From: Bacillota bacterium
GTDB taxonomy: Bacteria > Bacillota > Clostridia > Lachnospirales > Lachnospiraceae
Assembly (NCBI GenBank): GCA_023439125.1
Contig: JAEXOU010000010.1
Location: 1-64,000 of the forward strand
Direction: 5' to 3'
DNA length: 64,000 bases
Shown: piece after piece, positions 1 through 7,973 of the stretch
How the letters are laid out: every line of letters starts with the position of its first letter
Position numbering within the stretch: the first letter of the stretch is position 1
The notes under the pieces: generated by a model
What the model was told of the DNA's origin: nothing
Database searches by the model: none
The model's input: the letters and a program-made list of their open reading frames with translations, nothing else
Made by a program: the position numbers and the translations under genes

Positions 1-254
1 GACAAATTTTTGCTTTCGCAAAATTACTAAGTTTGCCTTAATTGTCATCTTTGATTCCGTTTACTGTTATAGGGTTGTTTCAAATCTTTCGATCCAAAAC
101 AGTTCTATTTGTTAGCCTCTTGTTTTGCAAGCAAAACTTTTACTAACTCACCTAATTTATTAACTAGGATTTCTCAACGAATTTCAAGGTTGTTTCACTG
201 TTCAGTTTTCAATGTTCAACAACTCATTTCTTTATTTAAGTTGTTCGCTGTCTC
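1..254 (-). other. Leader of a leftward rRNA operon (16S gene lies off the left edge)
   Basis: This gene-free stretch reads, on the minus strand, like the transcribed leader upstream of a clostridial 16S rRNA gene. It contains a boxA-like antitermination sequence at about 196-217 (AACATTGAAAACTGAACAG on the minus strand). It lies directly downstream of five consensus promoters pointing the same way. No 16S sequence itself is inside the window, so the rRNA assignment is an inference from the leader style and promoter strength. Short reading frames here have no ribosome-binding sites and look non-coding. Confidence 0.65.
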
Positions 255-266
255 AGCAGCTTTGTT

Positions 267-295
267 AGTATATCATGCTTTCATTTTGCTGTCAA
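267..295 (-). promoter_or_regulatory. rRNA-type promoter, copy A P1
   Basis: On the minus strand TTGACA (290-295), a 17-bp spacer and TATACT (267-272). It matches copy B P1 almost exactly. Confidence 0.75.
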
Positions 296-355
296 GAACT
301 TTTTTCAAAGTTTTTTGAATTATTTATTCTTTTCAGACAATTTGACAGCTCAGTT

Positions 356-384
356 ATTCTAACACAGTGTTATGTGCTTGTCAA
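356..384 (-). promoter_or_regulatory. rRNA-type promoter, copy A P2
   Basis: On the minus strand TTGACA (379-384), a 17-bp spacer and TAGAAT (356-361). The spacer contains the palindrome ACACTGTGT. Confidence 0.75.
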
Positions 385-457
385 CCCTTATTTTTAAAGG
401 TTTTTTTATTTTCGAAATTGTATTTACAAATTCGATTCTGTCCCAAGCAGCTTCGTT

Positions 458-486
458 AGTATATCATGCTTTCATTTTGTTGTCAA
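458..486 (-). promoter_or_regulatory. rRNA-type promoter, copy B P1
   Basis: On the minus strand TTGACA (481-486), a 17-bp spacer and TATACT (458-463). Confidence 0.75.
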
Positions 487-546
487 GAACTTTTTTCTAA
501 GTTTTTTGAATTATTCGTTCTAATCGAACAATTTGTCAGCTCGGTT

Positions 547-575
547 ATTCTAACACAGTGTTATGTGCTTGTCAA
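547..575 (-). promoter_or_regulatory. rRNA-type promoter, copy B P2
   Basis: On the minus strand TTGACA (570-575), a 17-bp spacer and TAGAAT (547-552). Confidence 0.75.
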
Positions 576-649
576 CCCTTATTTTTATAGGTTTTTCTTT
601 TGCAATAAATTGTATACACAATTTATGATTCCCATCAAGCAACTTACTC

Positions 650-678
650 AGTATACCACCTTAATCAACACAAGTCAA
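650..678 (-). promoter_or_regulatory. rRNA-type promoter, most upstream
   Basis: On the minus strand TTGACT (673-678), a 17-bp spacer and TATACT (650-655). It belongs to the degenerate third repeat unit. Confidence 0.7.
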
Positions 679-800
679 TTATAAAATGAAAAAAATGAAT
701 ATAACTTTTCAAACCAAATAAATGCTTAAGTTCCAAAAAACAAAATCATCTTTGTATATAAAGATAACCAACAAATCGTCTACCAAACATAAAAGTAGAT

Positions 801-861
801 GAGTTGATCGCTTAGACTAGACAATCAGACTTTAGATTTATCTACACTAAGCAATCAACTC
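801..861. terminator. Long inverted repeat after leuD
   Basis: Arms GAGTTGATCGCTTAG (801-815) and CTAAGCAATCAACTC (847-861) pair over 15 bp with one mismatch around a 31-nt loop. It sits between the end of leuD and the rRNA promoters, where it could separate the two transcription units. No clear T-run follows, so the terminator role is uncertain. The rest of 680-918 shows nothing else recognisable. Confidence 0.4.
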
Positions 862-918
862 ACCATTACACAACTTCTAAAATATTGCTTCTTATATCAC
901 CCTACGATAAGATAACCA

Positions 919-1404
919 CTACTTTTGATTGATATAATTAATCAGTCCATCGGCTTTCATAATATTTTGCATGAATTCTGGAAATGCCTGACCTACGTAT
1001 TGCGTCCCCTTTGTGACGTCATAAATAATACCGCTGTCAAAATCTATCTCTACTTCATCACCAGCCTCAATTTCCTTTGCTGCTTGAGGACACTCAATAA
1101 TTGGTAACCCAATATTAATTGCATTACGATAGAATATTCTTGCAAATGTTTCTGCAATTACACAGCTAATTCCTGCTGCCTTAATTGCGATTGGCGCATG
1201 CTCTCGAGACGAGCCACATCCAAAATTTTTATTTGCAACTATAATATCACCTTTCTTTACACGCTTAACAAAGTCCTTATCAATATCCTCCATACAATTC
1301 TTAGCCAATTCAGCTGGATCAGAAGAATTTAAATATCTAGCAGGGATAATTACATCCGTATCTACATTATCACCATATTTATGAACAATACCATGTGCTC
1401 TCAT
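919..1404 (-). CDS. leuD: 3-isopropylmalate dehydratase small subunit
   Basis: Small subunit of isopropylmalate isomerase. With LeuC it interconverts 2- and 3-isopropylmalate in cytosolic leucine synthesis. The 161-residue length is that of the short, stand-alone LeuD form of bacteria and archaea. The swivel-domain signature GCGSSREHAP is at about residues 62-71, and the N-terminal DNVDTDVIIPARYL segment is typical of the family. It follows leuC by 14 bp on the same strand, so the two subunits are made together. It is the last gene of the leu cluster leuB - membrane protein - leuC - leuD. Start ATG at 1404 has a GGGGAAA stretch a few bases upstream. Identification is firm. Confidence 0.96.
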   Translation of the reverse strand: MRAHGIVHKYGDNVDTDVIIPARYLNSSDPAELAKNCMEDIDKDFVKRVKKGDIIVANKNFGCGSSREHAPIAIKAAGISCVIAETFARIFYRNAINIGLPIIECPQAAKEIEAGDEVEIDFDSGIIYDVTKGTQYVGQAFPEFMQNIMKADGLINYINQK

Positions 1405-1418
1405 TATGTTTCCCCTTT

Positions 1419-2684
1419 CTACAGTCCTAATTCAGATGGTTCACTTATCTTACCAGTTACAGCACTTGCTGCTGCTACAGCAGGGCTTGCAAGATATACT
1501 TCTGATTCTACATGCCCCATACGACCAACAAAATTACGATTTGTAGTGGAAACAGCACGTTCTCCAGCGGCAAGAATACCCATATGGCCGCCTAAGCAAG
1601 GTCCACATGTTGGAGTACTTACAACTGCACCCGCTTTAATAAACGTTTGGATTAATCCCTCTTCAATTGCTTGAAGGTAAATCGACTGTGTAGCAGGGAA
1701 GATAATAGCTCTTATACCCTTCGCTACTTTTCTACCTTCTAATACAGCTGCTGCAGCACGTAAATCATCAATTCTTCCATTGGTACAGGAACCAATCACT
1801 ACTTGATCGATCTTAACATCTACTGCTTCTTTTACTGTTTTTGTATTCTCTGGTAGATGAGGAAATGCCACTGTTGGTTCTAACGTAGACAAATCAATTG
1901 TATAGGTCTCATCATAAACAGCATCTTCATCAGCTTCATAAATCTTATATGGTTTTGTCGAGTGTTCTTTCATATAAGAAATCGTCTTCTCGTCTACAGG
2001 AAAGATTCCATTTTTTGCTCCAGCTTCTATTGCCATATTAGCAACCGTAAATCGGTCATCCATAGAAAGAGAAGCAACACCATCTCCAGTAAACTCCATA
2101 GATTTATAAAGTGCACCATCCACTCCAATCATTCCAATAATATGTAATATAAGATCTTTGCCACTAACCCACTTCTTAAATTTTCCGGTTAAAACGAATT
2201 TGATTGCAGAAGGTACCTTAAACCAAGCTTTACCCGTAATCATACCAGCTCCCATGTCCGTGCTACCAACGCCTGTAGAAAATGCTCCAAGAGCTCCATA
2301 AGTACAAGTATGAGAATCTGCCCCGATGCATGTTTCACCTGCTACAATTAACCCTTTTTCAGGTAATAACGCATGCTCAATTCCCATCTCACCTATCTCA
2401 AAGTAATTCGTAATATCATGTGCTTTCGCATATTCACGTACACATTTACAATGTTCTGCCGATTTAATATCTTTATTTGGTGTGAAGTGATCTGGCACCA
2501 AAGCTATTTTATTTTTATCAAAAACTGTTTTTTTATTTAAACGCTCTACTTCATGGATTGCAACTGGTCCTGTTATATCATTAGCTAAAACCATATCCAA
2601 ATCTGCCTCAATTAACTGCCCCGCTGTAACTTTTTCAAGTCCAGCGTGAGCCGCTAAAATTTTTTGTGTCATAGTCATTCCCAT
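1419..2684 (-). CDS. leuC: 3-isopropylmalate dehydratase large subunit
   Basis: Catalytic, 4Fe-4S-containing subunit of isopropylmalate isomerase (aconitase superfamily) in leucine biosynthesis. The protein has 421 residues, the shorter HacA-type length. The three cluster cysteines are visible: Cys300 in GSCTNGR, and Cys360 and Cys363 in TCGPCLGG. The substrate-site motif GADSHTCTYG is at 121-130. The ATG at 2684 follows GGGAGGAA at a suitable distance; a second ATG three codons later is possible. It partners leuD immediately downstream. Upstream is a small membrane protein gene that separates it from leuB. Nothing is missing. Confidence 0.96.
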   Translation of the reverse strand: MGMTMTQKILAAHAGLEKVTAGQLIEADLDMVLANDITGPVAIHEVERLNKKTVFDKNKIALVPDHFTPNKDIKSAEHCKCVREYAKAHDITNYFEIGEMGIEHALLPEKGLIVAGETCIGADSHTCTYGALGAFSTGVGSTDMGAGMITGKAWFKVPSAIKFVLTGKFKKWVSGKDLILHIIGMIGVDGALYKSMEFTGDGVASLSMDDRFTVANMAIEAGAKNGIFPVDEKTISYMKEHSTKPYKIYEADEDAVYDETYTIDLSTLEPTVAFPHLPENTKTVKEAVDVKIDQVVIGSCTNGRIDDLRAAAAVLEGRKVAKGIRAIIFPATQSIYLQAIEEGLIQTFIKAGAVVSTPTCGPCLGGHMGILAAGERAVSTTNRNFVGRMGHVESEVYLASPAVAAASAVTGKISEPSELGL

Positions 2685-2702
2685 AAAGAAATTCCTCCCT
2701 AA

Positions 2703-3038
2703 TTACATAAAAATAATATTTACAAAAATAAGGTATATCATGAAGAACAAAAATGATAAAAGGAACCAAACCATTGGGAACTTATCAAATTTTTGAGTCA
2801 TCGTGTTCGATTGTTGATTAAGTACTCTTTTAAACATAGAAATCATACCTACAGCAAAAATTCCCATATATAAAAGTGGTACAGCAAAAACTAATACATT
2901 GGCACCTGCTTCTAATATTGTAGTAATAAACTGTGGCATATGTAAAATCTCGCCATTCGCTGCACCAAATAAACTTAAGAAAAACATTACGACTGCTAAC
3001 ATTAAACTAATTGATAAGCTTTTAATATACTTTTCCAT
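2703..3038 (-). CDS. Small membrane protein of unknown function
   Basis: A 111-residue protein with about three hydrophobic segments (near residues 7-25, 40-62 and 85-108) and a short basic loop, so it is probably an integral membrane protein. I do not recognise a family. The reading frame extends upstream to 3131, but the ATG at 3038 is preceded by a good GGAGGT site and is chosen as the start. It lies between leuB and leuC, 18 bp before leuC, so it is likely co-transcribed with the leucine genes. Whether it has a role in leucine metabolism cannot be read from the sequence. Confidence 0.65.
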   Translation of the reverse strand: MEKYIKSLSISLMLAVVMFFLSLFGAANGEILHMPQFITTILEAGANVLVFAVPLLYMGIFAVGMISMFKRVLNQQSNTMTQKFDKFPMVWFLLSFLFFMIYLIFVNIIFM

Positions 3039-3138
3039 ACATACCTCCAGATAAGCAAGCCAGAATAAGCAGAAAGGAGACTTGCTATAGTTTAGTATTT
3101 TTATCATATCATACTTCGACAAATTTTGCACTCAATAC

Positions 3139-4221
3139 CTACAATTCAGCAACTATAGCATCTCCCATTTCAGTTGTCCCTACTAAGGTACAGCCTTCTG
3201 ACATAATATCAATGGTACGAATGCCTTGATCTAATACTTTCTTCACTGCTGCCTCAATTGCATCTGCTTCTTCTAATAAATCAAAAGAGTAACGTAGCAT
3301 CATAGAAGCAGAAAGAATTGTAGCAATTGGATTCGCCTTATTTTGCCCAGCTATATCTGGTGCCGAACCATGACTTGGCTCATAGAGTCCCAACTTTGAA
3401 TCGCCAAGACTTGCAGAAGCAAGCATACCAATCGAACCAGTTACCATACTAGCTTCATCAGAAAGGATATCTCCAAACATATTCTCTGTAAGTATTACGT
3501 CGAACTGTTTTGGGTCTTTTACTAATTGCATTGCACAATTATCAACCAACATATCTGACAACTCAACTTCAGGGTACTCACTTGCTACTTCTTTTACAAC
3601 TTGTCTCCATAGCCTTGAAGTATCAAGTACATTCGCCTTATCAACACTACATACTTTTTTATTGCGTTTCATAGCAACATCAAATGCCCAACGAGCAATA
3701 CGACGTATCTCATTTTCATCATATGGCATCGTATCGATAGCTTTTCTTACACCATTTTCAACTGTAGTTTTTCTCTCCCCAAAATAAACTCCACCTGTGA
3801 GTTCACGCACAACTACAAAGTCAAAACCATCACCTATAATATCATCCTTTAATGGACATGCTGCCCTTAACTGTTTAAATAAAACTGCTGGCCGTAAATT
3901 ACAGAATAATCCTAAGCCTTTACGAATTGCCAAAAGGCCCGCTTCTGGTCTTAGATGCGGTGGAAGACTATACCAATTTGACTTGCCAACATTACCTCCA
4001 ACAGCACCAAGTAAAACCGAATCACTCGCTTTAGCAACTGCCAAGGCTTCCTCTGTTAAAGGCACACCTGTTGCATCGATCGATGCACCACCCATAAGCA
4101 CTTCTGTGTAAATGAATTCATGACCATATCTTTTTCCCACCATATCAAGTACTTTTTTGGCTTCTCTTATAATCTCCGGGCCAATACCATCTCCCGGAAT
4201 TAATGTAATTTTATAGTTCAT
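3139..4221 (-). CDS. leuB: 3-isopropylmalate dehydrogenase
   Basis: NAD-dependent oxidative decarboxylase of 3-isopropylmalate, the third step of leucine synthesis. The 360-residue length is normal. Visible signatures are the N-terminal IPGDGIGPEI, the RELTGGVYFG substrate loop and the C-terminal catalytic and metal region with ENMFGDILSDEASMVTGSIG. The ATG at 4221 follows GAGAGGA. It appears to be the first gene of the leu cluster, with leuC and leuD downstream. leuA is not in the window. The upstream gap to the LysR regulator is only about 100 bp and contains no T-box-like leader. Confidence 0.96.
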   Translation of the reverse strand: MNYKITLIPGDGIGPEIIREAKKVLDMVGKRYGHEFIYTEVLMGGASIDATGVPLTEEALAVAKASDSVLLGAVGGNVGKSNWYSLPPHLRPEAGLLAIRKGLGLFCNLRPAVLFKQLRAACPLKDDIIGDGFDFVVVRELTGGVYFGERKTTVENGVRKAIDTMPYDENEIRRIARWAFDVAMKRNKKVCSVDKANVLDTSRLWRQVVKEVASEYPEVELSDMLVDNCAMQLVKDPKQFDVILTENMFGDILSDEASMVTGSIGMLASASLGDSKLGLYEPSHGSAPDIAGQNKANPIATILSASMMLRYSFDLLEEADAIEAAVKKVLDQGIRTIDIMSEGCTLVGTTEMGDAIVAEL

Positions 4222-4323
4222 ATGTATCCGTCCTCTCTATATTTAGATAGGAATATAATATCACGAAATTAGATATAAATAAAATACATAATAATAATAT
4301 TTTATATAACTAAAATGAATATC

Positions 4324-5238
4324 TCATTTTTTACTATTATAATGCATTTTATCAATAAATTTTTGCAAGGAATCGGATATTGCACGATCCTTTTTATATG
4401 CAAAGCCTACTTCGCGTTTCGCAATTTTATTTGGTAGTTCAACTTCAATAAGAGAGTGATTGAATAATTCTTCCTTCACAAACTCCTTAATAACACATGC
4501 AATTCCCAATCCTGTTTTTGCAAACTCAATTAATAAATCCATACTACTAACTTCTAAAACTTGTTCTAAGCGAATACCATGAGCTGCAAAATAATTATCT
4601 ATGTACAATCTTGTAATATTTTTTTCATCTAATAGCATTATATTTCCTACTTGAAACATGGCAACACTAGATAATTTGCCACCCTCCCTAATAATTAAAT
4701 TCTCTATATAGGTTGGACTTGAGATAAAAATATCCTCAATCTCATTAAATTTACAAAATTCTAAGTCTTTCACATCATCTGGTTTCCCTACTAATCCAAT
4801 ATCTAATTTTCCCTCTTCAATCAAAGATAAAGTTTGAAACGTTGATTGACATTGGATGGTAAACCGAATGTGTGGATTTTCTTCTACAAAGCTTTTTAAA
4901 TATGGAAGTAATAAGTATTTGCATAATGTAGTACTAACGCCAATTCGGATATGCCCAATACCAAGTTGATGGATGCGTTTCATCGCATCCTCTCCTTCTT
5001 TTAAGGTATTAAAGGCTACTTTCGTATAATTATAGAGTTGCTTTCCTTCTTCGGTCAATTTTACCCCTCGTGAATTACGTGTGAATAAAGGCACCGACAT
5101 ATTCTGCTCTAACTTAGCAATTGCCTTACTTATGGCTGGTTGACTGATGTATAGCTCCTTAGCAGCCACTGAGATGTTTTCAGTTTTAGCGACTGCGTTA
5201 AAGATGCGGTATGCTGATAGAGAAAAATCAACTTCCAT
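4324..5238 (-). CDS. LysR-family transcriptional regulator
   Basis: A 304-residue LysR-type regulator. The N-terminal winged helix-turn-helix (residues about 5-65) contains SVAAKELYISQPAISKAIAKLE, followed by a periplasmic-binding-like effector domain. The frame is open from 5277, but the ATG at 5238 has an AAGGAGG site and matches the family start, so the earlier start is rejected. It lies between mutY (29 bp upstream) and leuB (about 100 bp downstream) on the same strand. It may control the leu genes, but the effector and target are not shown by the sequence. Family certain, target unknown. Confidence 0.85.
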   Translation of the reverse strand: MEVDFSLSAYRIFNAVAKTENISVAAKELYISQPAISKAIAKLEQNMSVPLFTRNSRGVKLTEEGKQLYNYTKVAFNTLKEGEDAMKRIHQLGIGHIRIGVSTTLCKYLLLPYLKSFVEENPHIRFTIQCQSTFQTLSLIEEGKLDIGLVGKPDDVKDLEFCKFNEIEDIFISSPTYIENLIIREGGKLSSVAMFQVGNIMLLDEKNITRLYIDNYFAAHGIRLEQVLEVSSMDLLIEFAKTGLGIACVIKEFVKEELFNHSLIEVELPNKIAKREVGFAYKKDRAISDSLQKFIDKMHYNSKK

Positions 5239-5267
5239 ATTATCCTCCTTATGAAATTTTACGCTCC

Positions 5268-6320
5268 TTATTTCCACATTCCCTTGTAGGCCTCAAATGC
5301 AGTAGGTAAGGAATATACCTTATTAAGTTCCTCTTTATCCACCCATATAACATCATCAAATGGTAACTGGTCCAATTTGTTTAATTGGATATAATATCCA
5401 GTCATATGCCATTCGCGATGCGAAAAGATATGTTTGGATTCTTTCATCTTTGTTAAGATATCATATTCTAATTTCCATTGTACCATATTCTCTTGTACTT
5501 TGTCATATGAAAATATATGTGGGGCATTCGGCAATTCCCATAGTCCGTGCAAAAGCCCTTTCTCCACTCGTTTGCGTATTGCATACTTATCTTTATACTC
5601 AAATACGAAAACCGTTTTTTCCTCAATGATCCTAGCCTTTTTCTTGGGTTTCACTGGTATCTGGTTCGTTAAATCTTTGTGGAAGGCTTCACATAAATGC
5701 ATAACTGGGCATTTATCACACAAGGGTTTCCCATTCGGTATACAAACCGTTGCTCCAAGCTCCATTAATGCTTGATTATAATCACCGGAGCGATTAGTCG
5801 GCATAATTTCTAGCAGATCTCTTTCTAGCTCCTTTTTCACCTTCTCTTTTGTAATATCATCAAAGCTTCCAGCAATTCGCTTTAGTACTCTTAATACATT
5901 ACCATCAACTGCTGGTACTGGTAAACCAAATGCAATTGAGCCAATAGCTCCTGCAGTATACGAACCAATGCCAGGTAAAGTTAATAATAAATCATAATTT
6001 GCAGGCAACTCACCATTGTATTCGTTCATAATTATATTGGCTGCCTTTTTAAGACTTCTTGCACGATTATAGTAACCAAGACCTTCCCAAAGTTTCATTA
6101 AACGTTCCTCATCTACTTGAGCTAACGCTTTTATATCTGGCAAGGCTGTTATAAATCGATCAAAATACCCTTTCACTGCTTCTACCCTTGTCTGTTGTAA
6201 CATAATTTCGGAAACCCATACATAATATGGTTTGGGATCTTGTCTCCATGGAAGAATTCTTGCATTCAAATCAAACCAGTCCAATAAATATTCAATTGTT
6301 TCTGAATAATTGTAAATCAT
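5268..6320 (-). CDS. mutY: A/G-specific adenine DNA glycosylase
   Basis: Base-excision repair enzyme that removes adenine mispaired with 8-oxoguanine. The helix-hairpin-helix and catalytic region is clear: Glu38 in SEIMLQQTR, LPGIGSYTAGAI at about 114-125, and the catalytic Asp139 in VDGNVLRV. A four-cysteine iron-sulfur loop follows (CIPNGKPLCDKCPVMHLC, near residues 193-210), with seven residues between the first two cysteines. The C-terminal 120 residues form a NUDIX-like 8-oxoG recognition domain. The 350-residue length is normal. It is followed after 29 bp by the LysR gene, with which it may be co-transcribed. Confidence 0.95.
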   Translation of the reverse strand: MIYNYSETIEYLLDWFDLNARILPWRQDPKPYYVWVSEIMLQQTRVEAVKGYFDRFITALPDIKALAQVDEERLMKLWEGLGYYNRARSLKKAANIIMNEYNGELPANYDLLLTLPGIGSYTAGAIGSIAFGLPVPAVDGNVLRVLKRIAGSFDDITKEKVKKELERDLLEIMPTNRSGDYNQALMELGATVCIPNGKPLCDKCPVMHLCEAFHKDLTNQIPVKPKKKARIIEEKTVFVFEYKDKYAIRKRVEKGLLHGLWELPNAPHIFSYDKVQENMVQWKLEYDILTKMKESKHIFSHREWHMTGYYIQLNKLDQLPFDDVIWVDKEELNKVYSLPTAFEAYKGMWK

Positions 6321-6341
6321 ATATGCTCCTATCTTTATATC

Positions 6342-6440
6342 GTATTAAGATTCATGTGTCAAAAGTCCTTAAGGAGAAGTCTGATGTCATTTTGCACAAA
6401 AAAATGTTAGGAGTATGGGATGGCAAACATAATTCATCCG
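6342..6440 (+). repeat. Dispersed TTTTGCAC repeat, copy 1
   Basis: Intergenic element running from GTGTCAAAAGTCCTTA to GTCATTTTGCAC and on to TGTTAGGAGTATGGGATG and CAAACATA. The same ordered blocks recur at 21866-21945 and, on the opposite strand, at 45280-45360. GTGTCAAAA and TTTTGCAC are imperfect inverted repeats of each other. Short reading frames through it look like artefacts. Confidence 0.6.
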
Positions 6441-6652
6441 CAACACGCTTGAGTACAACGCACATCAAGTATATAGTAAATTTCTTCTTATTATAACATA
6501 ATTCGAGCAATATATTATGAGTTTTATTATGGAAACAAATGATATAACCAATCAAATTATTAAGAAAAAAGATATTTTATAAAATTATGACTAACAATTG
6601 ACGTAAATATATGATATTATTTATATAATAAGATCCTTGGGGGGACGGTTTA

Positions 6653-7750
6653 ATGTACAGTAGCAAGAATTCACAATTTACTCCTATATATTTAGCCAAG
6701 AAAATGATTAATTCATGTAGTATCATTCTATGTTTATTCATTATCTTTCTTTTTTGTGGATGTAAAAAAGACAATTCAATCCCCTCAATGAAAGATTCTC
6801 CAACAATTTCATTAACTGAGGCTGCCACTCCAACTACTACTCCCGAACCCGAACCTACTCCAACCATTAAGCCATCCGCCTCTGTCTCAGGTGATGAAGA
6901 ACTTACTGCACAGTCTGCCCAAGAAATAATAGAGAATAGAATTGATATGCAAAAATACACCGTTACTTTACTAACGGAAGAACTTAAAATTGATTCTCAA
7001 AATTACATAGCATTTATTGCAAATAAAAATTCTGTTCCACAAGAACCAATCATTCTTGTAAATAAGTCTACTGGTATTATCTCGTGTTTATCTTCAGAAG
7101 GAAAAAGTATCTCATTTAGCAACTTCCCAACAGGTACACAACAACCAGAGAATAATAGTCTTTATGATTGGAATGGAACATTTTATCAAAAGGATAGTCG
7201 CGATCGCCTTTTAGGTACACTACAAATTGTGCAAAATGATTCTTCTTCTTTCGAATTTTTTATACACTCATCTGATAGTATTTCTTCCTTAACACTTGCA
7301 GGCATTGGTCACATTGATGGAAATTATGCGATTTTTTCAGATGAAGCCGAACATGAATTATTATTTAGCATGAAAGATGGTACAATTAACGTATATGATT
7401 GTGACGAAAGTTTTTCTTCCTCAGGGTTATCAATTAGTGGAGACTATAGTTTTCAAAGCTATGAGATAGAAAATGATTATAAGATTGGTGTTGAAAAAGC
7501 AATTGAATTATTAAGTAAACTTTCCATGCATCAAACAAAACTTCCTGCTGAGTTGTGGGAATATAATCTTATTCCGCAAGACTCACTAATTATTGTTAAG
7601 GATCGCATCTGTTATGTAATTGGAGCATATGCTACTTTTGAAGAACAGCAAGTATTAATGACTACGTTCTATGTATCGATTGATGGTTGTGTAGTATTTG
7701 CTTATGATAACACATCAAATGAACCTTATGCCGTAATTCCATTAAACTAA
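6653..7750 (+). CDS. Putative lipoprotein of unknown function
   Basis: A 365-residue exported protein. Residues 18-37 are hydrophobic and end in a lipobox-like LFCGC followed by lysines, so it is probably a membrane-anchored lipoprotein. A Thr/Pro/Glu-rich linker (about residues 55-80, TPEPEPTPTIKPS) leads to an extracellular region with no family I recognise. The start at 6653 is supported by a strong GGGGGGA site. A possible promoter (TTGACG at 6598-6603) lies just upstream. It is one of the few rightward genes and converges on the transglutaminase operon; the shared terminator at 7911-7949 lies between them. Confidence 0.75.
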   Translation: MYSSKNSQFTPIYLAKKMINSCSIILCLFIIFLFCGCKKDNSIPSMKDSPTISLTEAATPTTTPEPEPTPTIKPSASVSGDEELTAQSAQEIIENRIDMQKYTVTLLTEELKIDSQNYIAFIANKNSVPQEPIILVNKSTGIISCLSSEGKSISFSNFPTGTQQPENNSLYDWNGTFYQKDSRDRLLGTLQIVQNDSSSFEFFIHSSDSISSLTLAGIGHIDGNYAIFSDEAEHELLFSMKDGTINVYDCDESFSSSGLSISGDYSFQSYEIENDYKIGVEKAIELLSKLSMHQTKLPAELWEYNLIPQDSLIIVKDRICYVIGAYATFEEQQVLMTTFYVSIDGCVVFAYDNTSNEPYAVIPLN

Positions 7751-7860
7751 TATACGTGAAAAAGTGTTTTGCTTGCAAAACACTCGCGCCAAGCGCGGTC
7801 GCGTAAGCGACATCTTCCTTTCGCGCTTGTGTGCATCATAGCGTCCTTCCTTTTGGACGC

Positions 7861-7911
7861 TTTTGTTATGTAATAGGGAAGTTCGAAGAACTTTCCTATT
7901 ACATAACAAAA
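7861..7911. repeat. Intergenic long-hairpin repeat
   Basis: A 24-bp inverted repeat with one mismatch and a GAA loop. The core GGAAGTTC-GAA-GAACTTTCC resembles the GGAAATTC-AGAG-GAATTTCC core of hairpins at 24384, 41482 and 53084. A smaller hairpin with CGTCC/GGACG arms precedes it at about 7840. Short GC-rich inverted repeats fill 7760-7830. Confidence 0.6.
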
Positions 7912-7949
7912 GAGGAGACGACGGATTCAAAAAATCCATCGTCTCCTCT
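7911..7949. terminator. Bidirectional terminator between convergent genes
   Basis: A 17-bp stem (arms 7911-7927 and 7933-7949, one mismatch) with a CAAAA loop, followed by TTTTT on the plus strand and by TTTTGTT on the minus strand. It can end both the rightward lipoprotein gene and the leftward transglutaminase operon. Confidence 0.85.
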
Positions 7950-7973
7950 TTTTATACACTATAGCAAAACAAC

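Larger units (their letters stand above)
255..633 (-). repeat. Tandem 191-bp repeat carrying paired promoters
   Basis: Positions 255-445 are repeated with high identity at 446 to about 633 (period 191 bp). A third, degenerate start of the same unit is visible at about 634-660. Each unit holds two consensus promoters on the minus strand, so the duplication multiplied the promoters of the leftward rRNA operon. Confidence 0.85.

Noticed and set aside
109..684. Short rightward reading frames of 69 and 72 codons
   Set aside because: No ribosome-binding sites, and they overlap rRNA-type promoters and the duplicated promoter unit.
4222..4323. T-box or leucine attenuator ahead of leuB
   Set aside because: About 100 bp of AT-rich DNA without T-box core sequences or a leucine-rich leader peptide.
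6352..6555. A 67-codon leftward frame upstream of mutY
   Set aside because: It runs through the dispersed TTTTGCAC repeat, has no ribosome-binding site and no recognisable protein features.
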